A stretch of DNA of 64,000 nucleotides from Syntrophobacteraceae bacterium (GCA_025453975.1 JALOPI010000013.1:1-64000), one strand, 5' to 3'. Shown: positions 30,236-39,779, numbered from the stretch's first letter. The notes: a model not told the origin generated them from the sequence alone. Numbers and translations are program-made.

Positions 30236-31057
30236 TCACTTCATGGCGGTGGGGGATTTCCAGACCCATTCGTAGGGGTTTTGGGGCTTCTGCTTCTTTT
30301 TGTTATACAGGAAAACGATGCTGATCCGGCGGTTGCGGGGGTCTTCCAGGCTGTCCTTGAAGAGCGGGTCCTTGTTGGCGAATCCAACCACCCGCTCCAC
30401 CCGGTCGGTGCCGATGCCAATCAGCTCCAGCTCCCGCCGTGCCGAGCATGCCCTGAGGGAAGACAGCTCCCAGTTGGACATTTGCTCGTTCCGGATCACC
30501 GAGGAGTCGGTGTGCCCCTCGATGACGATCTTGTTGGGCACGCCCCGCATGGTCTCGGCAGCCACCTTGAGGAGCCGCTTTCCCAGGTCCGTCATCTGGT
30601 AGCTCCCCGGCGGGAAGATGAGACCTTCCCTGGTGTCAACAATTTGAATTCTCACACCCGAGGACGACAGGTCCACGATGATATTGGCAGACTGACTGCC
30701 CACGGCCTTCTGGAGCTCCGACGCCAGGTGCCCCTTGAGCTCCTCGTCCGTGAAGCCCGTGCTGGTGCTGTCCCCCTTTTCGTAATATTCTTCCCCCCCT
30801 TTGGTGTCCATGGGCTTCATGCCCTGATCGTGCATGAAGGACTGGCCGCCATGCTCGAACAGGCTGAAATGCTTGAAATACAAGGCCATGACGGCGCGCT
30901 TCTCCGGGGAGACCATGGAGAGGAGCCACATCAGAAGGAAAAAGGCCATCATGGCCGTCACGAAGTCGGCGTAGGCCACTTTCCAGCTTCCGCCGTGGTG
31001 GCCGCCATGCCCCTTCTTGACGCGCTTGATGACGATGATCTTGGGCTTGTCTTCCAT
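30236..31057 (-). CDS. motB: Flagellar motor stator protein MotB
   Basis: 273 aa. One N-terminal membrane segment with the proton-binding Asp31 in YADFVTAMMAFFLLMWLLSM, preceded by a His/Gly-rich basic tail. The C-terminal OmpA-like peptidoglycan-binding domain contains VIEGHTDSS and RNRRISIVFLY. It anchors the stator to the cell wall while MotA/B pass protons. It starts 3 bases downstream of the motA stop, on the same strand. Confidence 0.95.
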   Translation of the reverse strand: MEDKPKIIVIKRVKKGHGGHHGGSWKVAYADFVTAMMAFFLLMWLLSMVSPEKRAVMALYFKHFSLFEHGGQSFMHDQGMKPMDTKGGEEYYEKGDSTSTGFTDEELKGHLASELQKAVGSQSANIIVDLSSSGVRIQIVDTREGLIFPPGSYQMTDLGKRLLKVAAETMRGVPNKIVIEGHTDSSVIRNEQMSNWELSSLRACSARRELELIGIGTDRVERVVGFANKDPLFKDSLEDPRNRRISIVFLYNKKKQKPQNPYEWVWKSPTAMK

Positions 31058-31060
31058 CCG

Positions 31061-31918
31061 CTACTTCTTCGACTGCTTGATGAGCTGCTCCAGCTCCAGG
31101 AAGGAAGGCCTCAGCTCCTGGGGGACCACCCTGCGGCCAAACTCGACTGCCATCTGCGGCGATGGGCTGTTGACAAAGGAGATCAGGGCCACCTTGATCA
31201 CATTGAGGTATTCACGACCTTCGCTGGCGCTGTTTTCAAGGTTCTTCGCCATGGGTCCCACGAAGCCGTAGCACATGAGAACCCCCAGGAACGTGCCCAC
31301 CAGCGCAGCGCCGATGTGATGCCCCAGCACCTCGGGTGGCTGGTCCAGGTGTCCCATGGTGATGACCACGCCCAGAACGGCGGCCACGATGCCCAGACCC
31401 GGCAGCGCATCCGCCACATTGGCTATGGCCCCGGACGGGATCAGGGCTTCCTCGTGATGAGCGTCGATTTCATAGTCCAGGAGATTGGCGAGCTCATGAG
31501 CATCGATGTCCATGATGGTGAGAGTCCGCAGGGTGTCGGCCAGGAAGGCCAGGGCATGGTGATCTTTGAGAAAATTCGTGTATTTCTTAAAGATCTCGCT
31601 TTTTTCCGGGTCCTCGATATCGCTCTCGATGGAGACCAGTCCCTCCTTGCGTATCTTGAAGAAGATCTCGTTGAGGAGGAGGAGGACCTCCTCGTAATCC
31701 TGGCGAGCATACGCCTTGCCGCCGAACAGCTTGGAAATGCTGCCCAGGGTGGCCTTGAGCACCTTGGGAGGCGACGAAATGACAAAGTTGCCGATGGCGG
31801 CCCCGAAGATGATGATCATCTCAGCAGGCTGAAACAAGATGGCCAGGTTGCCCTTCGCCAGCAGATAGCCTCCGACGACGCAGCCCAGCACGATGGCGAT
31901 GCCGATTCCAGTAAACAT
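31061..31918 (-). CDS. motA: Flagellar motor stator protein MotA
   Basis: 285 aa with four membrane segments (starting GIGIAIVLGCVVGGYLLAKG). The large cytoplasmic loop carries charged residues that contact FliG. Conserved second pair of helices: ADALPGLGIVAAVLGVVITM and GAALVGTFLGVLMCYGFVGP, containing the usual Pro-Gly elements. It forms the ion channel with MotB. GGCTCACTCC-strand ribosome signals are modest. It follows the PilZ gene by 9 bases, so PilZ-motA-motB look like one transcript. Confidence 0.96.
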   Translation of the reverse strand: MFTGIGIAIVLGCVVGGYLLAKGNLAILFQPAEMIIIFGAAIGNFVISSPPKVLKATLGSISKLFGGKAYARQDYEEVLLLLNEIFFKIRKEGLVSIESDIEDPEKSEIFKKYTNFLKDHHALAFLADTLRTLTIMDIDAHELANLLDYEIDAHHEEALIPSGAIANVADALPGLGIVAAVLGVVITMGHLDQPPEVLGHHIGAALVGTFLGVLMCYGFVGPMAKNLENSASEGREYLNVIKVALISFVNSPSPQMAVEFGRRVVPQELRPSFLELEQLIKQSKK

Positions 31919-31927
31919 GGAGTGAGC

Positions 31928-32464
31928 CTACTGCCTCCTCTTGTTTCGAAGCTGCTCGCGCTGCTTCTCGAACACGAACTTGACGATCTTATCCCGGATG
32001 TCTTCATCGATGACGGTGAAGTTGACGCAGGTATTCTGACGCCCGCAGGACGAAGGCTCCCTGCGGACCACCTGGCCGTAGACGTAGAAGAGCGTGTCGG
32101 AATGCGTGGGAAGGACGAGCTTGATCTCCAGAACGTCTCCAGGTGTGAACGGCTCGGCACTGTAAAACCGCAGGCCGCTTCCACTGATATTCACGGGTGA
32201 GGCCTGCTGGGCCCGCGCGCCCTCCCCCTGCAGGCTGATGGACTTGAGAATGGCATCCAGCTTGGCATTGATGATTTGCAGGCTCTGGGCCAAGATCTGG
32301 TCCTGAAGGTCCGGGAGGGGTGGAAAGCTCACTCCCGGAATCTCGTGGGAAGCACACGATCTGAGGTCTTTCCTGGCCGCGGGCGGCACCAGCCTGACCT
32401 GCAGGGAGAGGTAGGCATCCACCCGCGAGTATTCCCTGTCTTTACGATATTGCTCTTCCGCCAT
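31928..32464 (-). CDS. PilZ domain protein (c-di-GMP receptor candidate)
   Basis: 178 aa from ATG 32464 (an upstream ATG at 32539 is in frame). An N-terminal RxxxR motif (REYSRVDAYLSLQVRL) is followed, after an inserted helical stretch of about 60 residues, by NISGSGLRFYS, the second c-di-GMP-binding motif with Asn replacing the usual Asp. The C-terminus is basic. Being in the motA-motB transcript suggests it tunes the flagellar motor in response to c-di-GMP, by analogy with YcgR. Confidence 0.82.
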   Translation of the reverse strand: MAEEQYRKDREYSRVDAYLSLQVRLVPPAARKDLRSCASHEIPGVSFPPLPDLQDQILAQSLQIINAKLDAILKSISLQGEGARAQQASPVNISGSGLRFYSAEPFTPGDVLEIKLVLPTHSDTLFYVYGQVVRREPSSCGRQNTCVNFTVIDEDIRDKIVKFVFEKQREQLRNKRRQ

Positions 32465-32611
32465 GATCGCTTCAACCTCGGGTCCAGATCCACTCGCCTC
32501 CCCGGCACCGCGCCGGGGCAGCGAAGCTTTAGCAATCATGGTGCCACACGTTACCGCCCGGTCCTCCTCTCACCATTCAGGGACCACCCGTCCCTCTGGC
32601 CCCTTTCCCTC

Positions 32612-34060
32612 CTATTCCCACCCACCTCCCAAAGCCTTGTAAAGCGCCACCAGATTCGTCGACAGCGCCTGCTCGCTCACGGCCAGCTGATCCTGGGTGG
32701 CATCCAGGGCGCGCTGGTTGATGAGAACGTTCAGGAAGTCCACCAGCCCCTTGGTGTAGAGCTCCCTCGAGATCTCCACGGCCCTGCGGCTGGCGTCGAC
32801 GGCCTGGAGCAGGGCGGCGCGCGTCGCGTGCTCCTTGGAGTAGGCCACCAGGGCATCCTCCACATCCTTGAGCGCCCCCAGCACCGATCGCTCATAGCTC
32901 ACCAGGGCATGCTCCTGGCGCGCATCCTGGACCTGAATGACGGCGCGGGCCCGACCGGCATCGAAAACAGGCCATCGCAGGGAGGGCCCGATCTTCCAGA
33001 AGGTGCTCGTGGGCATCGCCACATCCACGAGTCCCACTCCGTCGAGGCCCGCCGCCCCCGTGAGGAAGAATCGCGGGAAAAGATCCGCCGTGGCCACACC
33101 GACCCGGGCCGTCGCCGCCGCCAGCTCCCTCTCGGCGCGCCGCACATCGGGCCTCCTTCGGAGCAGGTCTGACGGGAGCCCCACCGGGATATCTCCGGGA
33201 CCGACGGGAATGGGTCTCCCTTCCTCCAGCTCCCCCAGAAGGGCGCCCGGCTCCATGCCCAGCAAAACTCCGAGCTGATGGATGGCCTGCCGGGCCGAAG
33301 CCTCGAGAACCGGCACCCTGGCTTCCGTCGTGGCCAGCTGCGCCCGAGCCTGGGCGACGTCCAGCTCGCTGCTCAGGCCGGCCTCGAATCGCCCTTGTGT
33401 CAGCTCCAGGGTCCGCTCCTGGGACTTGAGGTTGTCCTCCGCAATGGCAATGCGTCTCTGATCCCCTCGAAGCTGGATGTAGCTTCGCGCCACCTCCGCC
33501 ACGAGGCTGACCATCACATCGCGAAGATTCTCCTCCGAAGCCTGGATGTCCGCATCCGCGGCCTCGACGGATCGGCGCACTCCGCCGAAGATATCGACCT
33601 CCCAGCTCGCGTCGAACCCGACCTGAAAGAAGTCCTGGGTCTGACGGGACCGCCCGCCCCCCGCCCCGCTGCCGGTCACCCCGTCACCGCCGGTGCTGAC
33701 ACCACCGCTGCTCCGGGATCGGGAGAACGAGCCCGCGGCATCCACGGCCGGATAGGCATCGGCCGACACCACGCCGCGAGCAGCCCTGGCCTCGCGAGCT
33801 CGAGCCTCCGCCAGGCGAAGCTCCATGTTGCTTTCAACAGCCCGGTGGATCAGGGATTCGAGCTTTTCGTCCCCCATCAGGGACCACCAATCCGCAACCT
33901 GGGCCGGTCCCTCCGCCGCACCGGCCGCCGGAAGCTCGCTCCAGCGGGGTGGCGTCTCGATTCTCGGCCTGACATAGTCCGGTCCGACGGTGCATCCCGA
34001 AGCCAGAAATCCAGCGATACCCATCCAGGCCCAGACCGTTGTTATGATGAGAGTTGGCAT
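32612..34060 (-). CDS. Outer-membrane efflux channel lipoprotein (NodT/OprM family)
   Basis: 482 aa. Lipobox FLASGC (Cys23), then the TolC-like arrangement of paired helices and barrel strands. Family marks: CTVGPDYVRP after the lipid site, FDASWEVDIFGGVRRSVEAA, the ARAQLATTEARVPVLEASAR helix, LPSDLLRRRPDVRRAERELA and GPSLRWPVFDAGRARA. A Gly/Ser-rich insertion of about 25 residues (near residues 125-145) is unusual. It should complete the tripartite RND pump whose other genes lie 2.5 kb downstream, beyond motAB. Confidence 0.94.
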   Translation of the reverse strand: MPTLIITTVWAWMGIAGFLASGCTVGPDYVRPRIETPPRWSELPAAGAAEGPAQVADWWSLMGDEKLESLIHRAVESNMELRLAEARAREARAARGVVSADAYPAVDAAGSFSRSRSSGGVSTGGDGVTGSGAGGGRSRQTQDFFQVGFDASWEVDIFGGVRRSVEAADADIQASEENLRDVMVSLVAEVARSYIQLRGDQRRIAIAEDNLKSQERTLELTQGRFEAGLSSELDVAQARAQLATTEARVPVLEASARQAIHQLGVLLGMEPGALLGELEEGRPIPVGPGDIPVGLPSDLLRRRPDVRRAERELAAATARVGVATADLFPRFFLTGAAGLDGVGLVDVAMPTSTFWKIGPSLRWPVFDAGRARAVIQVQDARQEHALVSYERSVLGALKDVEDALVAYSKEHATRAALLQAVDASRRAVEISRELYTKGLVDFLNVLINQRALDATQDQLAVSEQALSTNLVALYKALGGGWE

Positions 34061-34152
34061 GACACTCCTCTAACCAGCACCGCCGGGATGCGGAGCCAGC
34101 CGCGAAAAGGAACGTGGGAAATTTTCATGATATCCACGGGATCGTTGTACTT

Positions 34153-36174
34153 TCAACAGGACTCCATGGGTCCGGGATGACCTTCTCCCCCGAACTGCGC
34201 ACGGTAAAGGGCGGCATAAACACCACCCAGGTCCAGCAGCTCCCCGTGGCTCCCCCGTTCGACGATCTCACCCCGGTCCAGCACCAGGATCTGGTCAGCG
34301 GCCAGGATGGTACTCAGCCGGTGGGCGATGACGATGCTCGTCCGGCCGGCCATGATCCGCCGCAGGGACTCCTGGATCAGCACTTCCGATTCGCTGTCCA
34401 GGTGGCTCGTGGCCTCGTCCAGGACCAGGATCCTGGGGTCCTTCAGGATGACCCGCGCCAGGGCGATGCGCTGACGCTCGCCGCCGCTCAGCCGGTATCC
34501 CCGCTCCCCCACGATGGTGCCGTACCCTTCCGGAAGCCCAGCGATGAATTCGTGAATGTTGGCGGCCCGGGCGGCCGCCTCGAGCTCGGCTTCCGTCGCG
34601 TCCAGCTTCGCGTAGAGCAGGTTCGTCCGGATGGTGTCGTGGAAGAGGTGCGTCTCCTGGGTCACCATCCCGATGTGCGCGCTGAGGGATTCGAGGCTCA
34701 CGTCGCGCAGGTCGTGGCCGTCCAGGAGAATCCTGCCCCCGGTCACGTCGTACAGACGGGGGATGAGGTAGGTCAACGTGGTCTTGCCGGCTCCGCTGGG
34801 CCCCACCAGGGCCACCAGCTGGCCGCCGGGGACCCTGAAGGACACGCGGCGAAGGGCCTCCTCGCGGGCCTGGCTCCTGCCGGGCGAGCCGTTCTGGCCC
34901 GCATCGCTCCCCCAGCGATGCTCCCCGTCCGATCCGGCTCCGGTGCTCCCGCCATGAGTCAGGGCCGTCCCGGTCCCCGGACCCCGAGCCTCCGCGGAGA
35001 AAACACCCGGCACGTGGGCCATCATCCCGTAGCGGCGCACCTCCCGCAGGAGGAATTTCGGGTCCATCCCGTATTGGAAGGAGACCTCGTCGAAGACCAG
35101 CTCCCCCGACACTTCGCTGAGCATCTTCGCCCCGGACTTCTCCTCGATCTCCACCGGCAGATCGATCACCTCGAAGACCCGCTCGAAGCTCACCATGGAG
35201 GTGGCGAATTCCACCGGCGCGTTGGCGAGGGAGCGCAGAGCCCCGTAGAAAGCCGCCAGATAGGCAGCGAAGGCCACCACGGTACCCACGCTGAAGCTCC
35301 CCCGCATGGCGAAAAACCCTCCAATGCCGTAGACCAGCGCCGTGCCGATGGCGCTGACCACCCCGATGATCATCAGGGTGGCCGACCCCATGAACGCCCT
35401 ATGGATCCCGATGTCCCGGGCCCTGGCCGCCCGGTCGGCGAACCGGTCACTCTCCTGGGGACCGCGCCCGAAAAGCTTCACCAGCAGAGCCCCGCCGATG
35501 GAAAGGGTCTCGCTCGCCACGGTGTTCATCTGGGCGTTGGCCTCCATCTGGCGGCGCGAAAGGGCGCGGAGCCGGCGGCTCATGGGACGGGACACGGCGA
35601 AGTAGAGGGGGAAGACTGCGACGCTCAGCAGCGTGAGACGCCAGTCCAGGACCAGCATGACCGAAAGGAGCGCCACCGCCTGGATGAGGTTGCTCACGAT
35701 GTCCACGATGGTGTTGCTGATGGCATTGTGGGCTCCCACCACGTCCATGTTGAGGCGGCTCAGGAGCTCGCCCACCTGGCTGTGGGTGAAGAAGCGCAGG
35801 GACATGCGCTGCAGATGCCCGAAAAGAGCCACCCGAAGGTCATGGATGACCCCCTCCCCAACCGAGGCGTTGAGACGTCGCTGGAGGACCGTGACGCCCC
35901 CCGTCACCACGGGGAGCAGCAGCAGCGCCCCGCTCAGGACCAGGAGCTCATCCAGGTCCCGGGAGGGTATGGTCCCGTCGATGAGCCGGCGCAGAATGAG
36001 GGGCTGAGCCAGGCTGAGGCCGGAAAGGCCGAGGATCAGCGCCAGCAGGCCCGCTACCCTGCGTCGGTAAGGCCACCCGTAGGCCAGAGCCCTCCCCAGG
36101 AGGCCCCAGGTGATGTGAGGCTTCTCATCGGAGGCCAGGAGCGAGCCCCGCCAGCCTCCCCCCTGAAACGCCAT
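34153..36174 (-). CDS. ABC exporter, fused membrane and ATPase domains
   Basis: 673 aa from ATG 36174 (AAGGAG 4 bases upstream). Six-helix exporter domain in the N-terminal half, then an ATPase with Walker A GPSGAGKTTLTYL, Q-loop VTQETHLFHDT, signature RLSGGERQRIAL, Walker B ILVLDEATSHLD and H-loop IAHRLS. A roughly 70-residue low-complexity insertion (34865-35075) splits the ATPase between its first strand and Walker A; other members go straight through. It probably acts as a homodimer exporting lipid or drug-like molecules; substrate unknown. The macro-domain gene is 28 bases upstream. Confidence 0.94.
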   Translation of the reverse strand: MAFQGGGWRGSLLASDEKPHITWGLLGRALAYGWPYRRRVAGLLALILGLSGLSLAQPLILRRLIDGTIPSRDLDELLVLSGALLLLPVVTGGVTVLQRRLNASVGEGVIHDLRVALFGHLQRMSLRFFTHSQVGELLSRLNMDVVGAHNAISNTIVDIVSNLIQAVALLSVMLVLDWRLTLLSVAVFPLYFAVSRPMSRRLRALSRRQMEANAQMNTVASETLSIGGALLVKLFGRGPQESDRFADRAARARDIGIHRAFMGSATLMIIGVVSAIGTALVYGIGGFFAMRGSFSVGTVVAFAAYLAAFYGALRSLANAPVEFATSMVSFERVFEVIDLPVEIEEKSGAKMLSEVSGELVFDEVSFQYGMDPKFLLREVRRYGMMAHVPGVFSAEARGPGTGTALTHGGSTGAGSDGEHRWGSDAGQNGSPGRSQAREEALRRVSFRVPGGQLVALVGPSGAGKTTLTYLIPRLYDVTGGRILLDGHDLRDVSLESLSAHIGMVTQETHLFHDTIRTNLLYAKLDATEAELEAAARAANIHEFIAGLPEGYGTIVGERGYRLSGGERQRIALARVILKDPRILVLDEATSHLDSESEVLIQESLRRIMAGRTSIVIAHRLSTILAADQILVLDRGEIVERGSHGELLDLGGVYAALYRAQFGGEGHPGPMESC

Positions 36175-36202
36175 CGCTCTCCTTTCAGGAGCCGCGCCAT
36201 CG

Positions 36203-36736
36203 CTATTGCGGCAAAAGCTCTTCCAGTGCCTTGGCAAACACCTCGAAATCCTCCCGGGACCACAGGCAGAAAATGACTTCCCCCACGCTCGTTTCCCCCG
36301 CGGAAAGGAAGCCGCGGACGGCTTCCAGCATGATGCGGGCACAGCGGTCCTTGGGAAAGCCGAAGATTCCGGTGCTCACCGCGGGAAAAGCAATGGACTC
36401 GAGGCCGTTCTCCGCGGCCCGCCTCAGACTGTTCTCCGTGGCGTCCCGCAGCTTCCGGTCCTCATCCCCTTCGCCCATGCGGGGTCCCACGGCATGGATC
36501 ACATGGCGGGCCTTGAGATTCCCGGCCCCCGTGATGACCGCCTGACCCACGATGGCTCCCCCCAGGCGGAGGCACTCTTCCTGAATGCTCGGGCCGCCCC
36601 TCGTCCGAATGGCTCCCGCCACCCCGGCTCCCAGGATCAGCTGGGCGTTGGCCGCGTTGACAATGGCGTCCACATCCAGCTCCGTCAGATCCCCCTGAGT
36701 CAGGCGGATGACCCTGCCGTTGATCTCTCTCCGCAT
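36203..36736 (-). CDS. Macro domain protein (O-acetyl-ADP-ribose / ADP-ribosyl hydrolase)
   Basis: 177 aa, one macro domain, similar to YmdB/MacroD proteins. ADP-ribose binding loop IVNAANAQLILGAGVAGAI, catalytic-loop region, and phosphate loop FPAVSTGIFGFPKDRC. It binds ADP-ribose and probably hydrolyses O-acetyl-ADP-ribose or removes ADP-ribose from targets. GAGGAGAGGGGGC precedes the ATG. Same strand and only 28 bases before the ABC exporter. Confidence 0.94.
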   Translation of the reverse strand: MRREINGRVIRLTQGDLTELDVDAIVNAANAQLILGAGVAGAIRTRGGPSIQEECLRLGGAIVGQAVITGAGNLKARHVIHAVGPRMGEGDEDRKLRDATENSLRRAAENGLESIAFPAVSTGIFGFPKDRCARIMLEAVRGFLSAGETSVGEVIFCLWSREDFEVFAKALEELLPQ

Positions 36737-36823
36737 GCCCCCTCTCCTCTGAGCATGAAAGCCCGGCCCCCCCGTTTGAAAAGCCAGCCCGGAGGAACCG
36801 CCGATGTCCCGACGAGCCTCGAA

Positions 36824-38011
36824 TCAGACCCTGACCAGCTCCCGGCTGTACAGGAAAGCCCCGTCGCGCTCGATCCATTCCCCGCCGCGCCGCTCGAGGA
36901 TCCATCCGCTCTCTTTCCTGCCGCCGAAGGGCAGCCTCAATGGCGTGAACAGAAAGTCCGGATTGGCGTGAACCATGCCGAAGCTCTCCGAAAAGGCCTC
37001 CCGGGCACCGTGGGGAGGGGTTCCGAAATAAGCCAGAAGAAAGCCGTAGCGGGTTTGCACCACCTCTTTCACCACCGCCTCGGAATCGTCGAAAGGCTTG
37101 AGAGCCAGGAAGGGCCCGAAAAGCTCCAGGTCCGGGATGCGATCCACTTCCAGAACCAGTGGATGAACGTACGGACGGTCGATTCCGCCGGTCAGGATCC
37201 GGGCGCCCTCGCACTGATTCAGCGCATGCTCCACGATATTGATGGTACGCTCCACGCGAATCGGACCGATGTCGGTATCCAGGTCCAGCGGATCCCCGAC
37301 TTTCAAGGCCTCGGCCTGCCGAGTGAGGTCGTCGCGGATCCGTTCATAAAGGCTGGCATGGATCAGGGCCTTCTTGAGGGTCGTGCAGTACTGTCCCCCG
37401 TTGACGAAGGCGCGCTGCCCGATGAAGCGGGCTGCCGCCATCGGGTCGGCGTCGGCAAACACCACGGCGGCGGGCATGCCGCCAGGTCCAGCGAAGAATA
37501 GCTTCTCGAAGCTCTCCCTGTGCCCTCGGTAAGCGGCACCAACGGCCGAAGCCCCCGACATGAAGAGCACCCGGACGGCGGGGTCCCGCACGCACCGGTG
37601 GCCGAACTCGCGGTTGTCCTGCCCCACCGCGGGCTCGAAAGTCGCAAATCGAGATGCCATGTCGGCGATGAGCCGGGCGGACCTCGGCGTCCACGAGGAG
37701 AAGCTGAATCGCAGCCGATTGGCGCTGAGAAGAGCCGCGCCTCCCAGCTTCGCCATCATGACCACGGGAGCGTCGTAGGGAAAGATGGCACCCACCGTGC
37801 CATATGGGCTGCCGCCCGCCACCCAGGCCGCCTCTTCATCCATGCTCCTGAGATGCTGAATGCTGATGTCCGCCTCCAGCATCGTGACCTTCACCGGGAA
37901 GCCCGCATCGGCCGCCCCGGCCTCCGCCAGATCGTCCCGGCGGGCGGCCATCCGCTCGGCCAGCTCATGGGCCGCCTCGAGACGCGGCCTGAGATCGGTC
38001 TCGTTCTTCAT
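36824..38011 (-). CDS. Shortened aldehyde dehydrogenase family protein
   Basis: 395 aa from ATG 38011, which has GGGGGAGG 5 bases upstream; typical ALDHs are 470-500. The catalytic Cys is present (VNGGQYCTTLKKALIH), as is the C-terminal PFGGRKESGW motif. The segment that normally carries the general-base Glu (ELGGK) reads FFAGPGGMP, so that Glu is missing, as in some acylating dehydrogenases. It lacks part of the N-terminal NAD-binding region. Function is uncertain: it may be an acyl-CoA-forming or degenerate enzyme. Confidence 0.82.
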   Translation of the reverse strand: MKNETDLRPRLEAAHELAERMAARRDDLAEAGAADAGFPVKVTMLEADISIQHLRSMDEEAAWVAGGSPYGTVGAIFPYDAPVVMMAKLGGAALLSANRLRFSFSSWTPRSARLIADMASRFATFEPAVGQDNREFGHRCVRDPAVRVLFMSGASAVGAAYRGHRESFEKLFFAGPGGMPAAVVFADADPMAAARFIGQRAFVNGGQYCTTLKKALIHASLYERIRDDLTRQAEALKVGDPLDLDTDIGPIRVERTINIVEHALNQCEGARILTGGIDRPYVHPLVLEVDRIPDLELFGPFLALKPFDDSEAVVKEVVQTRYGFLLAYFGTPPHGAREAFSESFGMVHANPDFLFTPLRLPFGGRKESGWILERRGGEWIERDGAFLYSRELVRV

Positions 38012-38113
38012 GGAATCCTCCCCCTTCATTCTCGTCACCTCCAGCGTGCACCGAAGGAAATTATAGACATCTCGCCGCGAGAACACAAAGCGTGTCCCCC
38101 CCGTCGATGGTAA

Positions 38114-38142
38114 TTTACAAATACAAAATCTTTGTGTTATAG
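38114..38142 (+). promoter_or_regulatory. Sigma-70 promoter for rlmE
   Basis: TTTACA (38114-38119), 17-base spacer, TTATAG (38137-38142), 41 bases before the rlmE ATG, in a short AT-rich stretch. Confidence 0.55.
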
Positions 38143-38183
38143 GGCTTCACAAAAAAAGAAAAGTAATTTAAGGTGCTTAGTCG

Positions 38184-38780
38184 ATGTCAGGTTCATACCG
38201 GTTTCAGGATCACTATTTTCATCGAGCCAAGAAGGATCATTACCTGGCTCGAGCCTTCTACAAGCTCGAGGAAATCCAGAAACGGCACCGGCTCATGCGA
38301 CGGGGAGACCGGGTGCTGGATCTCGGAGCGGCGCCGGGCTCGTGGGTTCAGCTGGTCAGCGGGGTCGTGGGACCCTCGGGGAGGGTGGTGGCCGTGGACA
38401 TCAAGCCCATGGAGCATCCCTTCGAGGGAAACGTCACCATCCTGGAGCGGGATGTCTTCGAGGACGCCTTCCTGGAGGAGCTTCAGCGAGACCACGGAAC
38501 GTTCGACGTTGTCCTGAGCGACATGGCGCCCGCGACGTCGGGCATCCGGTCCGCCGACAGCGCGCGGTCGTCGCTGCTCTTCGAGCGGGCTCTCGCCGTG
38601 GCCGAGGCGACGCTTCGCCCCGGCGGGCATTTCCTGGCCAAGATCTTTCAGGGCTCCGAGTTTCACGACCTCCTGGTCCGCGTGAAGCAGCGCTTTCGAC
38701 AGGTGAAGGTGGTGAAGCCCGATGCGTCCAGGAAGGTGAGCAAGGAGATCTACATTCTGGGCATGGAGCTCAAGGGGTGA
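38184..38780 (+). CDS. rlmE: 23S rRNA U2552 2'-O-methyltransferase RlmE (FtsJ)
   Basis: 198 aa. SAM-binding motif VLDLGAAPGSWVQLVSGVVG. The K-D-K-E catalytic tetrad is visible: Lys in ARAFYKLEE, Asp in VVLSDMAP, Lys in HFLAKIFQG, Glu in KVSKEIYIL. It methylates the 23S rRNA A-loop late in 50S assembly. AAGGTG lies 8 bases before the ATG. Confidence 0.96.
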   Translation: MSGSYRFQDHYFHRAKKDHYLARAFYKLEEIQKRHRLMRRGDRVLDLGAAPGSWVQLVSGVVGPSGRVVAVDIKPMEHPFEGNVTILERDVFEDAFLEELQRDHGTFDVVLSDMAPATSGIRSADSARSSLLFERALAVAEATLRPGGHFLAKIFQGSEFHDLLVRVKQRFRQVKVVKPDASRKVSKEIYILGMELKG

Positions 38781-38903
38781 GGCTGGCCGCGGGTTTTGGG
38801 CTCCGAGCCTATGGATTCGGGTGGACGGGGATGAGGTTGGGCCGAAGCCGGCGGGATCGCGGGTTTCGAGCCCGGGAATGATAGGGTTGCAGGAGGAAGG
38901 TAC

Positions 38904-39653
38904 ATGTCGGGACATTCCAAGTGGAGCACCATCCGCCACAAGAAGGGTGCCGCCGATGCACGTCGGGGCAAGGTCTTCACCAAGCTGATCAAGGAAGTCA
39001 TGGTAGCCGCCCGCATGGGAGGCGGCGACATCACCGCCAACCCCAGGCTCAGGGCTGCCGTGGCCGCGGCCAAGAGCGAGAATATGCCCAAGGACAACAT
39101 CGATCGGGCCATCAAGAAGGGCGCGGGCGAGCTGGATGGCGTGGCATACGAGGAGATCAATTACGAGGGTTACGCTCCGGGGGGTGTGGCGGTCCTGGTG
39201 GAGGTCATGACGGACAACCGGAACCGCGCCGCCAGCGAGATCCGGCACATCTTCAGCCGAAACGGAGGCAGCCTGGGGGAAGCGGGCTGCGTGGCCTGGA
39301 TGTTCAACAAGAAGGGCAGCATCGTCTTCAGCAAGAATGCGGTCTCCGAGGATTCGCTCATGGAGCTGGCTCTGGAGGCGGGAGCCGAGGACGTGCAGGA
39401 TCAGGGAGAGCAGTTCGAGGTGACGACGTCCCTGGAAGACTTCAACGCCGTTCGGACGGCCTTCGAGGAACAGGGGCTCGCCTTCGAGGTGGCCGAAATC
39501 ACCATGGTGCCTCAGACGACGGTGCGCATCGAGGATGAGAAGATGGCGCAGCAGATCCTGCGACTCCTGGACGCCCTGGAGGATTCAGACGACGTGCAGC
39601 ACGCCTACGCCAATTTCGATATCTCCGACGAGATCATGACCGCCATCGCGTGA
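38904..39653 (+). CDS. yebC: YebC/PmpR family protein
   Basis: 249 aa, typical. Opens [28 protein letters not shown] in the standard way (shown here in parts: [20 protein letters not shown]). The family has been described both as transcription regulators and as factors easing ribosome stalling at polyproline. GGAGGAAGGTAC precedes the ATG. It lies immediately before ruvC, the common bacterial order. Confidence 0.97.
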   Translation: MSGHSKWSTIRHKKGAADARRGKVFTKLIKEVMVAARMGGGDITANPRLRAAVAAAKSENMPKDNIDRAIKKGAGELDGVAYEEINYEGYAPGGVAVLVEVMTDNRNRAASEIRHIFSRNGGSLGEAGCVAWMFNKKGSIVFSKNAVSEDSLMELALEAGAEDVQDQGEQFEVTTSLEDFNAVRTAFEEQGLAFEVAEITMVPQTTVRIEDEKMAQQILRLLDALEDSDDVQHAYANFDISDEIMTAIA

Positions 39654-39779
39654 CCTCGGGGGACGTTTCCAAAACGCAATTGGCCCATTTCATCACGGAG
39701 AGCACGCGGCGCGCCGCCCATTTCCCTTCCGTGCGCTTCGCGTCCCTGGTGGCACGCTGGAAAGGATTGACGGCACACA

